This document shows positions 1-5,668 of a stretch of 6,085 nt of DNA, piece after piece. The position numbers and the translations under genes are program-made. Origin of the DNA: JAYOFM01 sp038117225 (GTDB lineage Bacteria > Pseudomonadota > Alphaproteobacteria > Rhodospirillales > Casp-alpha2); assembly GCA_038117225.1 (NCBI GenBank), contig JAYOFM010000158.1:1-6085 (forward strand), in the 5' to 3' direction. The first letter of the stretch is position 1, and each line of letters opens with the position of its first letter. The notes below the pieces were generated by a model. It searched no databases, was not told the origin of the DNA, and saw nothing but the letters and a program-made list of their open reading frames with translations.

Positions 1-322
1 CGCCGATGGCGCTGCCTGAATAGATCAATGCCGCCACTTCCTGCTTTATGTCGTCTTGGTGCAGGGCATAGAGATTGCCGAGGAAGGCAGCCAACAAGAA
101 CACATAGCTGAAGGCCAGGCTAAGACGGTCGACACGCAGCAGTTCCAACTCATAGCCCATGAACGGCACGATTTGGCTCATGCCGGCATCCAGGCCAAGC
201 ACATGCCATAAACCGATCAGCGGCAACAGTAACAACCAAGTGCGCCGCCATGCGACGCTCAGCAGCGGCAACGGCAGCGCACCGAGGATGAGGATCAGAC
301 CAGGGCTGAATTCACCGATCAT
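1..322 (-). CDS. Third MrpD/NuoM-like antiporter subunit, N-terminal part (runs off window)
   Basis: This is the first 107 codons of a membrane protein whose reading frame stays open to base 1, so the C-terminus lies outside the window. ATG at 322-320 follows a good ribosome site (GAGGA, 332-328) and overlaps the end of the preceding small gene by 11 bases. The translation begins MIGEFSPGLILILGALPLPL and has hydrophobic segments at about residues 8-23, 28-43 and 67-88. Between them lies VPFMGYELELLRVDRLS (residues 52-68), the pre-TM3 pattern of ND5/NuoM/MrpD-type proton-channel subunits, and the fragment ends at AALIYSGSAIG, which in this family leads into the next helix. The catalytic Glu (TM5) and Lys (TM7) fall outside the window, so activity cannot be judged. 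Full members run to roughly 450-550 residues. It is likely a third ND5-like subunit of the same antiporter; a NuoM- or hydrogenase-4-type relative is the alternative. Confidence 0.8.
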   Translation of the reverse strand, partial: MIGEFSPGLILILGALPLPLLSVAWRRTWLLLLPLIGLWHVLGLDAGMSQIVPFMGYELELLRVDRLSLAFSYVFLLAAFLGNLYALHQDDIKQEVAALIYSGSAIG

Positions 323-575
323 AATAATCCTCGTCACGCATGATTAACTTGCGCAAATATTTACCTAGAATGACGATGCCGAAGAACGAGATGAAACCGT
401 AGATGGCGTAGAACCCAAACCAACCCTCGGCCTCGAAATGGGGGTGCTTGTGATACAACGCGTCAGCAAGAAACAGGCCGGCGCAGACGACAACAACCGC
501 CCAGACGATCTTCTGCACATTCGCCGGATAATCGAGCCAGCGCTTGGTCTCGGTATCATTGTGTTGCTCACTCAT
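312..575 (-). CDS. Small two-helix membrane protein of unknown function in the Mrp operon
   Basis: This 87-residue protein is not one of the seven canonical Mrp subunits and I cannot name a family for it. It has a polar N-terminus (about residues 1-20), a predicted membrane helix at about 22-41, a short His/aromatic loop (YHKHPHFEAEGWFGFYAIYGF, starting at residue 41, with His 42, 44 and 46), a second helix at about 52-72, and a charged tail ending RDEDYYDR. ATG 575-573 lies 27 bases after the second mrpD stop, with an AGG about nine bases upstream. Its end overlaps the start of the third MrpD-like gene by 11 bases, so the two are probably translationally coupled. Its position between two large antiporter subunits suggests an accessory or assembly subunit of the complex; that role is inference only. 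The frame itself is well supported by composition, spacing and coupling. Confidence 0.8.
   Translation of the reverse strand: MSEQHNDTETKRWLDYPANVQKIVWAVVVVCAGLFLADALYHKHPHFEAEGWFGFYAIYGFISFFGIVILGKYLRKLIMRDEDYYDR
328..332 (-). promoter_or_regulatory. Ribosome binding site of the third MrpD-like gene
   Basis: GAGGA on the minus strand lies five bases upstream of ATG 322-320. It sits inside the last codons of the small membrane protein gene. It supports this start and shows that the open frame running to base 1 is a real gene although only its first third is visible. Confidence 0.6.
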
Positions 576-602
576 CGGATCATGCCTGTCATTTCAGGTC
601 CG

Positions 603-2138
603 TCAGTTCACGATTGGCAAAAGGAAATCGTGGATTCGATTGGCGAAGAAAAACAAAGCCAGTGAACCGCCCGCGGTGATGGATATGGCGATAAGACACG
701 GTAGCGGTGCCTCGTGGATGCCGCGGGAGGCGATGACAATTGGCGCACCGGCGCCAATGGCATCCGCGTGCGCGTGGTGTTGGTCCTCGTGGTCGTGATG
801 CGGATCGGTGGCCGCGTCCGGTTCCGAGAAGAACGCCTTGATGGGAATAACCAGTAGATAAGCAATATTCAGCAGCGATGACACCATCAGCACAGCGACC
901 AAAACAATGTGACCGGATTCCGCCGCGCCGAGAGCCAGATACCATTTCGACCAGGTGCCACCCAACGGTGGCAGGCCGATTATCGACAAGGTTCCGATGG
1001 CGAAACAGATGAATGTTACCGGCATGGTGCGGCCAAGCCCCTTCATCTGGCTGACCTCGGTTTTGTGGCTGGCCACCATGATGGCACCGGCACAGAAGAA
1101 TAGGGTGATCTTGCCGAATGCATGCATGACGATATGCATGGCGCCACCCATCATACCCATCGACGTTGCCACCATGCCGCCGAGGACAATGTAGGAAAGT
1201 TGGCTGACGGTGGAATAGGCAAGCCGGGCCTTTAGGTTATCCTTGGTCATGGCGACCAGCGACGCAATGATAATGGTCGCGCCGGCGACATAAGCGAGCC
1301 AGTCACTGACGCCGCTGTCGCGGAGGGTTTCCAGCCCGAAAATGTAAAGCGTCACCTTGAGCACAGCGAACACACCCGCCTTGACCACCGCAACCGCGTG
1401 CAACAATGCGGACACCGGCGTCGGCGCCACCATGGCGGCGGGCAGCCAGCGGTGGAACGGCATCAGCGCCGCCTTGCCGATGCCGTAGATATAAAGGGCG
1501 AACAACACACCCAGAACACCGGCGCCGATGCCGTTGGTGAACAGTCCGCCTTTGCGAAAATCGAGCGTGCCGACTTCCACGTACGTCCACACCATACCGA
1601 GCAACAAGAACGTGATCGAGGTCACGATCAGGATGCCGAGATAGACCCGACCGCCGCGTTTTGCGTCTTCCGTGCCGGCATGGGTCACCAGCGGATAAGT
1701 GGATATGGTGAGTACTTCGTAGAATATGAACAGCGTCAACATATTGCCGGCGAAGGCGATGGCGAGCGCGGCGGAAATGGCGATGGCAAAGAAGAAATAG
1801 AACCGCGTCTGGTTCTGTTCGTGGTGGCCACGCATGTAGCCGAGCGAGTAGATCGAGGTGATGATCCACAGGAAGCTGGCGATCCCGGCAAACACCATAC
1901 CCAACGGTTCCAGCGTGAAGGTGATGGAAAGGCCAGGGAACATCTCTAGCAGTGTCACGCTGGGCACGCCGCCCGCCGCGACCACCGGGAAAAGGGTCGC
2001 AACCAGGGCGAACGTGATGACCGCGGTGGTTATAGTCACCGTTTCCCGCAGATTGGGTTCATAGCCGGTGATGAAGATGCCAATGGCCCCGATCAACGGC
2101 GCGGCCATCGCCAGCAGCAGGGTGGTTTCAGGGCTCAT
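603..2138 (-). CDS. Second MrpD-like Na+/H+ antiporter subunit (ND5/NuoL-M-N family)
   Basis: This 511-residue polytopic inner-membrane protein has about 14 predicted helices, the normal size for MrpD/NuoM-type proton channel subunits. Family landmarks are visible: Glu141 in LFIFYEVLTISTYPL (TM5), Lys222 in GIGKAALMPFHRWLPAAM (TM7), Lys253 in HAVAVVKAG (TM8), His335 and His339 with Lys343 in HIVMHAFGKI, and Lys398 in GGTWSKWY (TM12). These make up the expected chain of charged residues for proton transfer. ATG 2138-2136 overlaps the first mrpD stop as ATGA; there is no strong ribosome site, so translation probably depends on coupling. It is clearly diverged from the upstream MrpD rather than a recent tandem copy. 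Odd feature: residues 445-459 form a His/Asp/Glu-rich stretch in the loop between late helices. Expected role is proton translocation in the antiporter complex; ion specificity cannot be read from sequence. Confidence 0.93.
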   Translation of the reverse strand: MSPETTLLLAMAAPLIGAIGIFITGYEPNLRETVTITTAVITFALVATLFPVVAAGGVPSVTLLEMFPGLSITFTLEPLGMVFAGIASFLWIITSIYSLGYMRGHHEQNQTRFYFFFAIAISAALAIAFAGNMLTLFIFYEVLTISTYPLVTHAGTEDAKRGGRVYLGILIVTSITFLLLGMVWTYVEVGTLDFRKGGLFTNGIGAGVLGVLFALYIYGIGKAALMPFHRWLPAAMVAPTPVSALLHAVAVVKAGVFAVLKVTLYIFGLETLRDSGVSDWLAYVAGATIIIASLVAMTKDNLKARLAYSTVSQLSYIVLGGMVATSMGMMGGAMHIVMHAFGKITLFFCAGAIMVASHKTEVSQMKGLGRTMPVTFICFAIGTLSIIGLPPLGGTWSKWYLALGAAESGHIVLVAVLMVSSLLNIAYLLVIPIKAFFSEPDAATDPHHDHEDQHHAHADAIGAGAPIVIASRGIHEAPLPCLIAISITAGGSLALFFFANRIHDFLLPIVN

Positions 2139-3616
2139 CGGGAACCGCCGATTAGCTGTTCAGCGGCGGCGGCGGCGACATCGATGGTTGTCGTCGCGTC
2201 AATGCCGAAGTACACGGCGCCGCCGATCAGCACCCAGGTGGGGATCAGCAGCGACAGGGGCGCCGGGCTCATTTCCAGAACCGCACGTGATGGCTGTCGG
2301 AAATAGGCGGTTTCGACAATGCGCCAGACATAAATGACGGCCAGCAGCGAACTTAACAGCACCAGCACGGCGATCGGCCAACTGCCGGTTTCCAGAGCCG
2401 CGCGGATCAAGTACCACTTGGAAATGAAGCCCGCCGTCAAAGGCACCCCGATCAGGCTGAGACCGCCGATCACCAGCGCCAGCATGGTTGCTGGCATCTT
2501 GCGGCCGATGCCGGCCATATCGTCCAGGTTTACCGAACCCAATCGATAGGCGATGCAGCCGAGCGCCATGAAGATGCCGCCCTTGGTCAGGGCGTGGTTA
2601 AACAGGTGGATGATGCCGCCGGTAAGGCCGGATACGGTAGCGAAGCTGACACCGAGCATGATGTAGCCGATTTGCGCTACCGATGAATAGGCCATCAGCC
2701 GTTTAACGTTGGTTTGGTAAATGGCGACGGCGGACCCCGCGAACATGCCGGCGATGGCGAGGATCATGAGCAGGCCTTGAACGTTGAAGGTCTCGAACAC
2801 CTGGACCGTGCCGAACACGGTGAAAACGATACGAATGAAGGCGTAAATGGCGACCTTGGTCGCCGTCGCGGCGAGGAACACTGTGACCGCGGAGGGTGCG
2901 TAGCAATAGGCGTTGGGCAGCCATAGATGCAACGGGAACATGGCGATCTTTAGGGCTAAGCCGACGGTCAGGAAGGCCAGCGCAACCTGGATGGTGCGGG
3001 TATCCGCGACCTCGGGAATTTTTTGCGCCAGGTCGGCCATGTTGAGGGTCCCGGTCATCATGTACATCATGCCGACGCCGATGATGTAGAACGTCGCCCC
3101 CACGGTTCCCATGATCAGGTATCGGTAGGCTGCGGTCAGTGCACGCCGGTCCCGCCCGAAACTGATCAGCACATAGGTCGATAGCGATGAGATTTCTAGG
3201 AACACGAAAAGATTGAATGTGTCGCCCGTGACCGTCATGCCGAGCAGTCCGGATAGACACAACAGATACATGCAGTGGAACAGGTAACGCCGCGCTGGCG
3301 GAATTTCCCGCTCAATGCTGGTCTTCGCGTATGCGACAACAACCGAGGCGATGGCAGTGACGATGACCAGCACGAAAGCGCCGAGGTTGTCGATACGGTA
3401 CTCGATGCCCCACGGCGCCGCCCAGTCACCGAGTTCGTAGACGATGACGCCGTCGCCGGTGACCTGCTGCAGGATGCCCAGCGCAATAGCGAATGACGAC
3501 CAACTGCCGATAACGGCCAGTTGCCAGCCGATCGTCGCCGAGCGGAAGACGATGCACATCGGCGCCAAGATCAGCGGGACAACAACTTGAAGCGCCGGCA
3601 GATGAGCGGCGATCAC
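2135..3616 (-). CDS. mrpD: Na+/H+ antiporter subunit D (MrpD/MnhD)
   Basis: This 493-residue polytopic membrane protein is a member of the ND2/4/5 (proton-conducting) family and a core Mrp subunit. Key residues are all present: Glu141 in LFVFLEISSLSTYVL (TM5), Lys223 in ALKIAMFPLHLWLPNAY (TM7), Lys254 in TATKVAIYAF (TM8), His337 and His341 in IIHLFNHALTKG with Lys345, and Lys400 in GFISKWY (TM12). Glu141 and Lys223 appear to correspond to the Glu137 and Lys219 known to be needed in Bacillus MrpD. The start is GTG at 3616-3614, chosen because an excellent AGGAGG (3629-3624) lies seven bases upstream and because it gives a GTGA overlap with the mrpC stop. The gene ends in an ATGA overlap with the second mrpD-like gene. 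It follows mrpC directly, as in both Mrp and Mbh operons, which makes it the likely true MrpD of the set. Confidence 0.95.
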   Translation of the reverse strand: MIAAHLPALQVVVPLILAPMCIVFRSATIGWQLAVIGSWSSFAIALGILQQVTGDGVIVYELGDWAAPWGIEYRIDNLGAFVLVIVTAIASVVVAYAKTSIEREIPPARRYLFHCMYLLCLSGLLGMTVTGDTFNLFVFLEISSLSTYVLISFGRDRRALTAAYRYLIMGTVGATFYIIGVGMMYMMTGTLNMADLAQKIPEVADTRTIQVALAFLTVGLALKIAMFPLHLWLPNAYCYAPSAVTVFLAATATKVAIYAFIRIVFTVFGTVQVFETFNVQGLLMILAIAGMFAGSAVAIYQTNVKRLMAYSSVAQIGYIMLGVSFATVSGLTGGIIHLFNHALTKGGIFMALGCIAYRLGSVNLDDMAGIGRKMPATMLALVIGGLSLIGVPLTAGFISKWYLIRAALETGSWPIAVLVLLSSLLAVIYVWRIVETAYFRQPSRAVLEMSPAPLSLLIPTWVLIGGAVYFGIDATTTIDVAAAAAEQLIGGSR

Positions 3617-3990
3617 GTATTTTCCTCCTGCGCTGCGATCTCGTCTTCTTCGATGGTGCCGTAGGCGCGTTGGATACGCACCACCAGGGCCAATCCCAGC
3701 GCCGTCGTAGCGACGCCGACAACGATGGCGGTCAGGATCAGCACGTGGGGCAGGGGGTTGGAATAAAGCGTGATGGAACTGTCGAGGATAGGCGCCGTGC
3801 CGCCCTTGATCTTGGCCATGGAGATGTAAAATACGAACACCGCGACCTGGAATACGTTGAGGCCAACGATCTTCTTCACCAGATTGTCATGTGCAATGAC
3901 GATGTAGAAACCGATCATCATCAACACAATTACGACCCAATAATTGAAAAGGCCGGGAAAATCGTCCGATAGATGCAGCAGTGGGTCCAT
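3613..3990 (-). CDS. mrpC: Na+/H+ antiporter subunit C (MrpC/MnhC, NuoK-like)
   Basis: This 125-residue protein has three predicted helices (about residues 16-33, 41-60 and 82-105) and is homologous to the complex I subunit NuoK. It is the membrane-core subunit that sits next to MrpD. Diagnostic stretches are NLVKKIVGLNVFQVAVFVFY (from residue 36) and NPLPHVLILTAIVVGVATTA (from residue 78), the latter being the most conserved part of the family. Length is normal; the acidic tail (IEEDEIAAQEE) is cytoplasmic by expectation. ATG 3990-3988 begins four bases after the mrpB stop with only a weak upstream purine run, so it is probably coupled to mrpB. Its TGA overlaps the GTG start of mrpD as GTGA. 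Assignment is firm from both sequence and position. Confidence 0.95.
   Translation of the reverse strand: MDPLLHLSDDFPGLFNYWVVIVLMMIGFYIVIAHDNLVKKIVGLNVFQVAVFVFYISMAKIKGGTAPILDSSITLYSNPLPHVLILTAIVVGVATTALGLALVVRIQRAYGTIEEDEIAAQEENT
3624..3629 (-). promoter_or_regulatory. Strong Shine-Dalgarno that sets the GTG start of mrpD
   Basis: A perfect AGGAGG on the minus strand lies seven bases (AAAATAC) before GTG 3616-3614. It sits within the last codons of mrpC. It decides the otherwise weaker GTG start and suggests mrpD initiates efficiently in its own right as well as through coupling. Confidence 0.75.
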
Positions 3991-3994
3991 GACG

Positions 3995-4438
3995 TCAGTC
4001 CCACTCGGCGCCGTGCGCCTCTTCGTCCTGCCCCGCGAAGGCGAAGAAAATGGTGACCATGGCGGCGGCGACTGTCATGCCAACCCCCAGTTCGACCAAC
4101 AGGATGCCGAGATGCTGTCCGTGCGTCGGCTCATGCGCCAACACCGAGTAGTTCAAGAAATGGCCACCCATAAACAAGCCGGCGAAACCAACGGCCGCGT
4201 ACAAAATTACCCCGAGCGCCAATACCAGGCGCGTTACCCAGGCAGGGATGACGAACCGCGCCTGGTGGACTCCATAGACGAGGCCGTAGAGAATAAATCC
4301 CGCGCCAAAAATAACGCCGGCCTGAAAGCCGCCACCGGGCCCGAAGTCGCCGTGCCATTGCACGTAAAGCGCAAACAGCAGGATGAACGGAATTAGTAGT
4401 TTCGACGTGACGCGGATAACCGCCTTGCGCTGCATCAT
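3995..4438 (-). CDS. mrpB: Na+/H+ antiporter subunit B (MrpB/MnhB)
   Basis: This 147-residue protein has four predicted helices. The signature of the MnhB family is plain: a first helix ILLFALYVQWHGDFGPGGGF (residues 19-38) continuing into QAGV, and near the end GILLVELGVGMTVAAAM (residues 111-127). It is a membrane-core subunit of the Mrp complex, corresponding to MbhF of membrane-bound hydrogenases. ATG 4438-4436 is immediately followed by a second ATG (4435-4433); the first gives an ATGA overlap with the preceding gene and lies eight bases after GGAGGG (4452-4447), so it is preferred. The tail (GQDEEAHGAEWD) is acidic. The following mrpC starts four bases after the TGA. Confidence 0.95.
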   Translation of the reverse strand: MMQRKAVIRVTSKLLIPFILLFALYVQWHGDFGPGGGFQAGVIFGAGFILYGLVYGVHQARFVIPAWVTRLVLALGVILYAAVGFAGLFMGGHFLNYSVLAHEPTHGQHLGILLVELGVGMTVAAAMVTIFFAFAGQDEEAHGAEWD

Positions 4439-5025
4439 GAGCCAGACCCTCCGCCCGGCGCGGTCTCACCCGACGCATCGCCGTCTTCGGGCCTCCGTCG
4501 GCGGCGCGATCGCCCGATAAGCGCCAACACGCCGGCGGCGGCGGTAAAGATCACGAACGCCTCGCCCATGGTGTCATAACTGCGATAACTAGCCAGGACC
4601 GAGGTGACGACATTGGGTAAGCCGACCTCCCGGCCAGAATCTTCGAGATAACGCGGAACGACGTGGTGATGGATCGGCGCCGCCGGGTCGCCGTAGTGTG
4701 GCATGTCGAGGGTCCCGTAGATGAGGACGGCTCCAGTCACGCAAACCAGAAACAAAGCGCGCAAGCTTTTCGCGCTGCTGGTCACTTTTTCCCGATCACT
4801 GGTCAACGCCAGCGTGCCGAGCATCAGGACGGTTGACATGCCGGCACCGACGGCGGCCTCGGTGAACGCCACGTCTACGGCATCAAGGATGACATAGAGC
4901 GACGCGCCAAGCAGGCTATAGATGCCCGTCAGCATAACCACCGCATACATGTTGCGAATGCGCGTAAGTGCTAGCGCCAGTACCATCATAAATACCAACA
5001 GCGTCGTGTTCAGGATGTCTTCGAT
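4435..5025 (-). CDS. Fused MbhD/MbhE-type antiporter subunit (MrpA C-terminal equivalent, DUF4040)
   Basis: This membrane protein is equivalent to the C-terminal part of MrpA, which in archaeal Mbh is split into MbhD and MbhE. Counting from the proposed start (196 residues), an MbhD/DUF4040 domain with three helices spans about 1-75 and contains DAVDVAFTEAAVGAG (48-62). After a helix at about 89-105 and a His-containing external loop (HHH 119-121), an MbhE-like domain carries NVVTSVLASYRSYDTMGEAF (138-157). Asp151 and Glu155 have the spacing of the essential Asp743 and Glu747 of Bacillus MrpA. An Arg-rich stretch and a Gly/Ser tail close the protein. The start is uncertain: no in-frame ATG, GTG or TTG precedes the first helix. 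I chose ATC 5025-5023, eight bases after GGAGG. Alternatives are ATC 5028, CTG 5013 (CTGA overlap with the mrpG stop), TTG 4998 and ATG 4989; the last two cut into the first helix. The gene ends in an ATGA overlap with mrpB. Confidence 0.85.
   Translation of the reverse strand: MEDILNTTLLVFMMVLALALTRIRNMYAVVMLTGIYSLLGASLYVILDAVDVAFTEAAVGAGMSTVLMLGTLALTSDREKVTSSAKSLRALFLVCVTGAVLIYGTLDMPHYGDPAAPIHHHVVPRYLEDSGREVGLPNVVTSVLASYRSYDTMGEAFVIFTAAAGVLALIGRSRRRRRPEDGDASGETAPGGGSGS
4447..4452 (-). promoter_or_regulatory. Ribosome binding site of mrpB
   Basis: GGAGGG on the minus strand lies eight bases before ATG 4438-4436. It sits inside the Gly/Ser-rich C-terminal codons of the preceding gene, whose low-complexity GGGSGS tail may in part reflect this embedded site. 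Confidence 0.6.
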
Positions 5026-5378
5026 GATCCATCCCTCCCTGAGGCCGCGGCGCTTTCCGCCCGCTTGACGCTTTCCGCGTCGGTTTTCGGCATCACGCCC
5101 GAGTAGAGCGCCGCGCGCGCCAGTGCATACGTCGTCGCGGGGCTGGTGAAGAAAATGAAGATTAGAATCATCACCAACTTCGCGGTAACCAGCGTAAACC
5201 CGGCCTGTAGCATGAAACCGCCGAGGATCAACGCGGCGCCTAATGTGTCGATTAAGCTCGCCCCGTGCATGCGTGTGAAGACGTCCGGTAAGCGAAGCAG
5301 TCCGAGGCCGCCGATCAACATGAAGGCGCCACCGGAAACAATGAGCACCCAACTGGCGAAATCGAGAAACGTTGCCAT
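5010..5378 (-). CDS. mrpG: Na+/H+ antiporter subunit G (MrpG/MnhG)
   Basis: This 122-residue protein has three predicted helices (about 6-28, 43-61 and 65-88). The family motif GLLRLPDVFTRMHGASLIDT (residues 26-45) joins helices one and two, and TSPATTYALARAA (78-90) ends helix three; Pro80 appears to match the conserved Pro known to matter in Bacillus MrpG. The polar tail from about residue 97 is a little longer than usual and holds the ribosome site of the next gene. ATG 5378-5376 shares one base with the TAA stop of mrpF, and the upstream ribosome site is weak, so it is probably coupled to mrpF. It corresponds to MbhC. The small hydrophobic subunits E, F and G pack together at one end of the complex. 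Confidence 0.94.
   Translation of the reverse strand: MATFLDFASWVLIVSGGAFMLIGGLGLLRLPDVFTRMHGASLIDTLGAALILGGFMLQAGFTLVTAKLVMILIFIFFTSPATTYALARAALYSGVMPKTDAESVKRAESAAASGRDGSSKTS
5033..5040 (-). promoter_or_regulatory. Strong Shine-Dalgarno before the MbhD/E-type gene
   Basis: AGGGAGGG on the minus strand lies inside the end of mrpG. It is ideally spaced for an in-frame ATC at 5028 or 5025, but not for the first conventional starts (TTG 4998, ATG 4989), which lie more than 30 bases downstream. It therefore bears directly on which start this gene uses. Confidence 0.5.
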
Positions 5379-5668
5379 TAGATATCGCCCACGTCGTCGC
5401 GGCCATCACCATGGCCCATATCGGCATAGCCGGCATATTTGGTGACGGCGATCGTGCCGATGAAATTGATCAATGCATAGACAAGAGCGAGATCCATGAA
5501 TTCTGGTCGGCCGCTAAGAAAACCGAATGCCGGGATCAAAAGCATGGTTAGCGTCCCGAACGTGTTTACCGCCAGGATACGGTCGTAGATTTCTGGGCCC
5601 TTGATGGCGCGAATTAGTGCCATCGCCATGGTTACCAGAATGGCGGCCGCCGCCGCGACGAACATCAT
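5378..5668 (-). CDS. mrpF: Na+/H+ antiporter subunit F (MrpF/MnhF)
   Basis: This 96-residue protein has three predicted helices (about 3-21, 32-50 and 57-78). The diagnostic stretch GPEIYDRILAVNTFGT (24-39) carries the conserved Asp29-Arg30 pair of the family; the Asp is the residue implicated in ion movement in Bacillus MrpF. The third helix (MDLALVYALINFIGTIAVTK) is also typical. A longer frame opens at ATG 5725, but its first 19 residues (MRLRRRGSNNRDQPSGTNT) are polar, unlike the family, and lie wholly inside mrpE. ATG 5668-5666 gives an ATGA overlap with the mrpE stop and a normal-length protein, so it is preferred; ATG 5665 is the next codon and equally possible. The tail is Gly/Asp-rich. 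Confidence 0.94.
   Translation of the reverse strand: MMFVAAAAAILVTMAMALIRAIKGPEIYDRILAVNTFGTLTMLLIPAFGFLSGRPEFMDLALVYALINFIGTIAVTKYAGYADMGHGDGRDDVGDI

Noticed and set aside
576..602. Possible terminator or promoter in the only real gap
   Set aside because: It is 27 bases long, has no clear hairpin with a T-run and no promoter-like boxes; it looks like a simple leader carrying a weak ribosome site.
1303..1869. Minus-strand open frame of 188 codons in another frame of the second mrpD-like gene
   Set aside because: An Arg/His-rich shadow of a gene with clear family motifs.
1398..1949. Plus-strand open frame of 183 codons
   Set aside because: It is antisense to the second mrpD-like gene, its translation is polar and rich in Gly, His, Arg and Glu without any domain, and it arises from the GC-rich opposite strand.
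3944..4396. Plus-strand open frame of 150 codons
   Set aside because: It lies opposite mrpB and the mrpC start, both firmly identified; its composition shows no recognisable protein.
4660..4675. His triplet in the MbhD/E-type protein as a novel metal site
   Set aside because: A His-containing loop just before the MbhE-like domain is also seen in MrpA proteins, so it probably reflects the family rather than something new.
5026..5436. Upstream extension of the MbhD/E frame to ATG 5436 (a 333-residue protein)
   Set aside because: The extra N-terminal part is Arg/His-rich with no helices, and it lies entirely over mrpG and the end of mrpF in another frame. Family members begin at the first helix.
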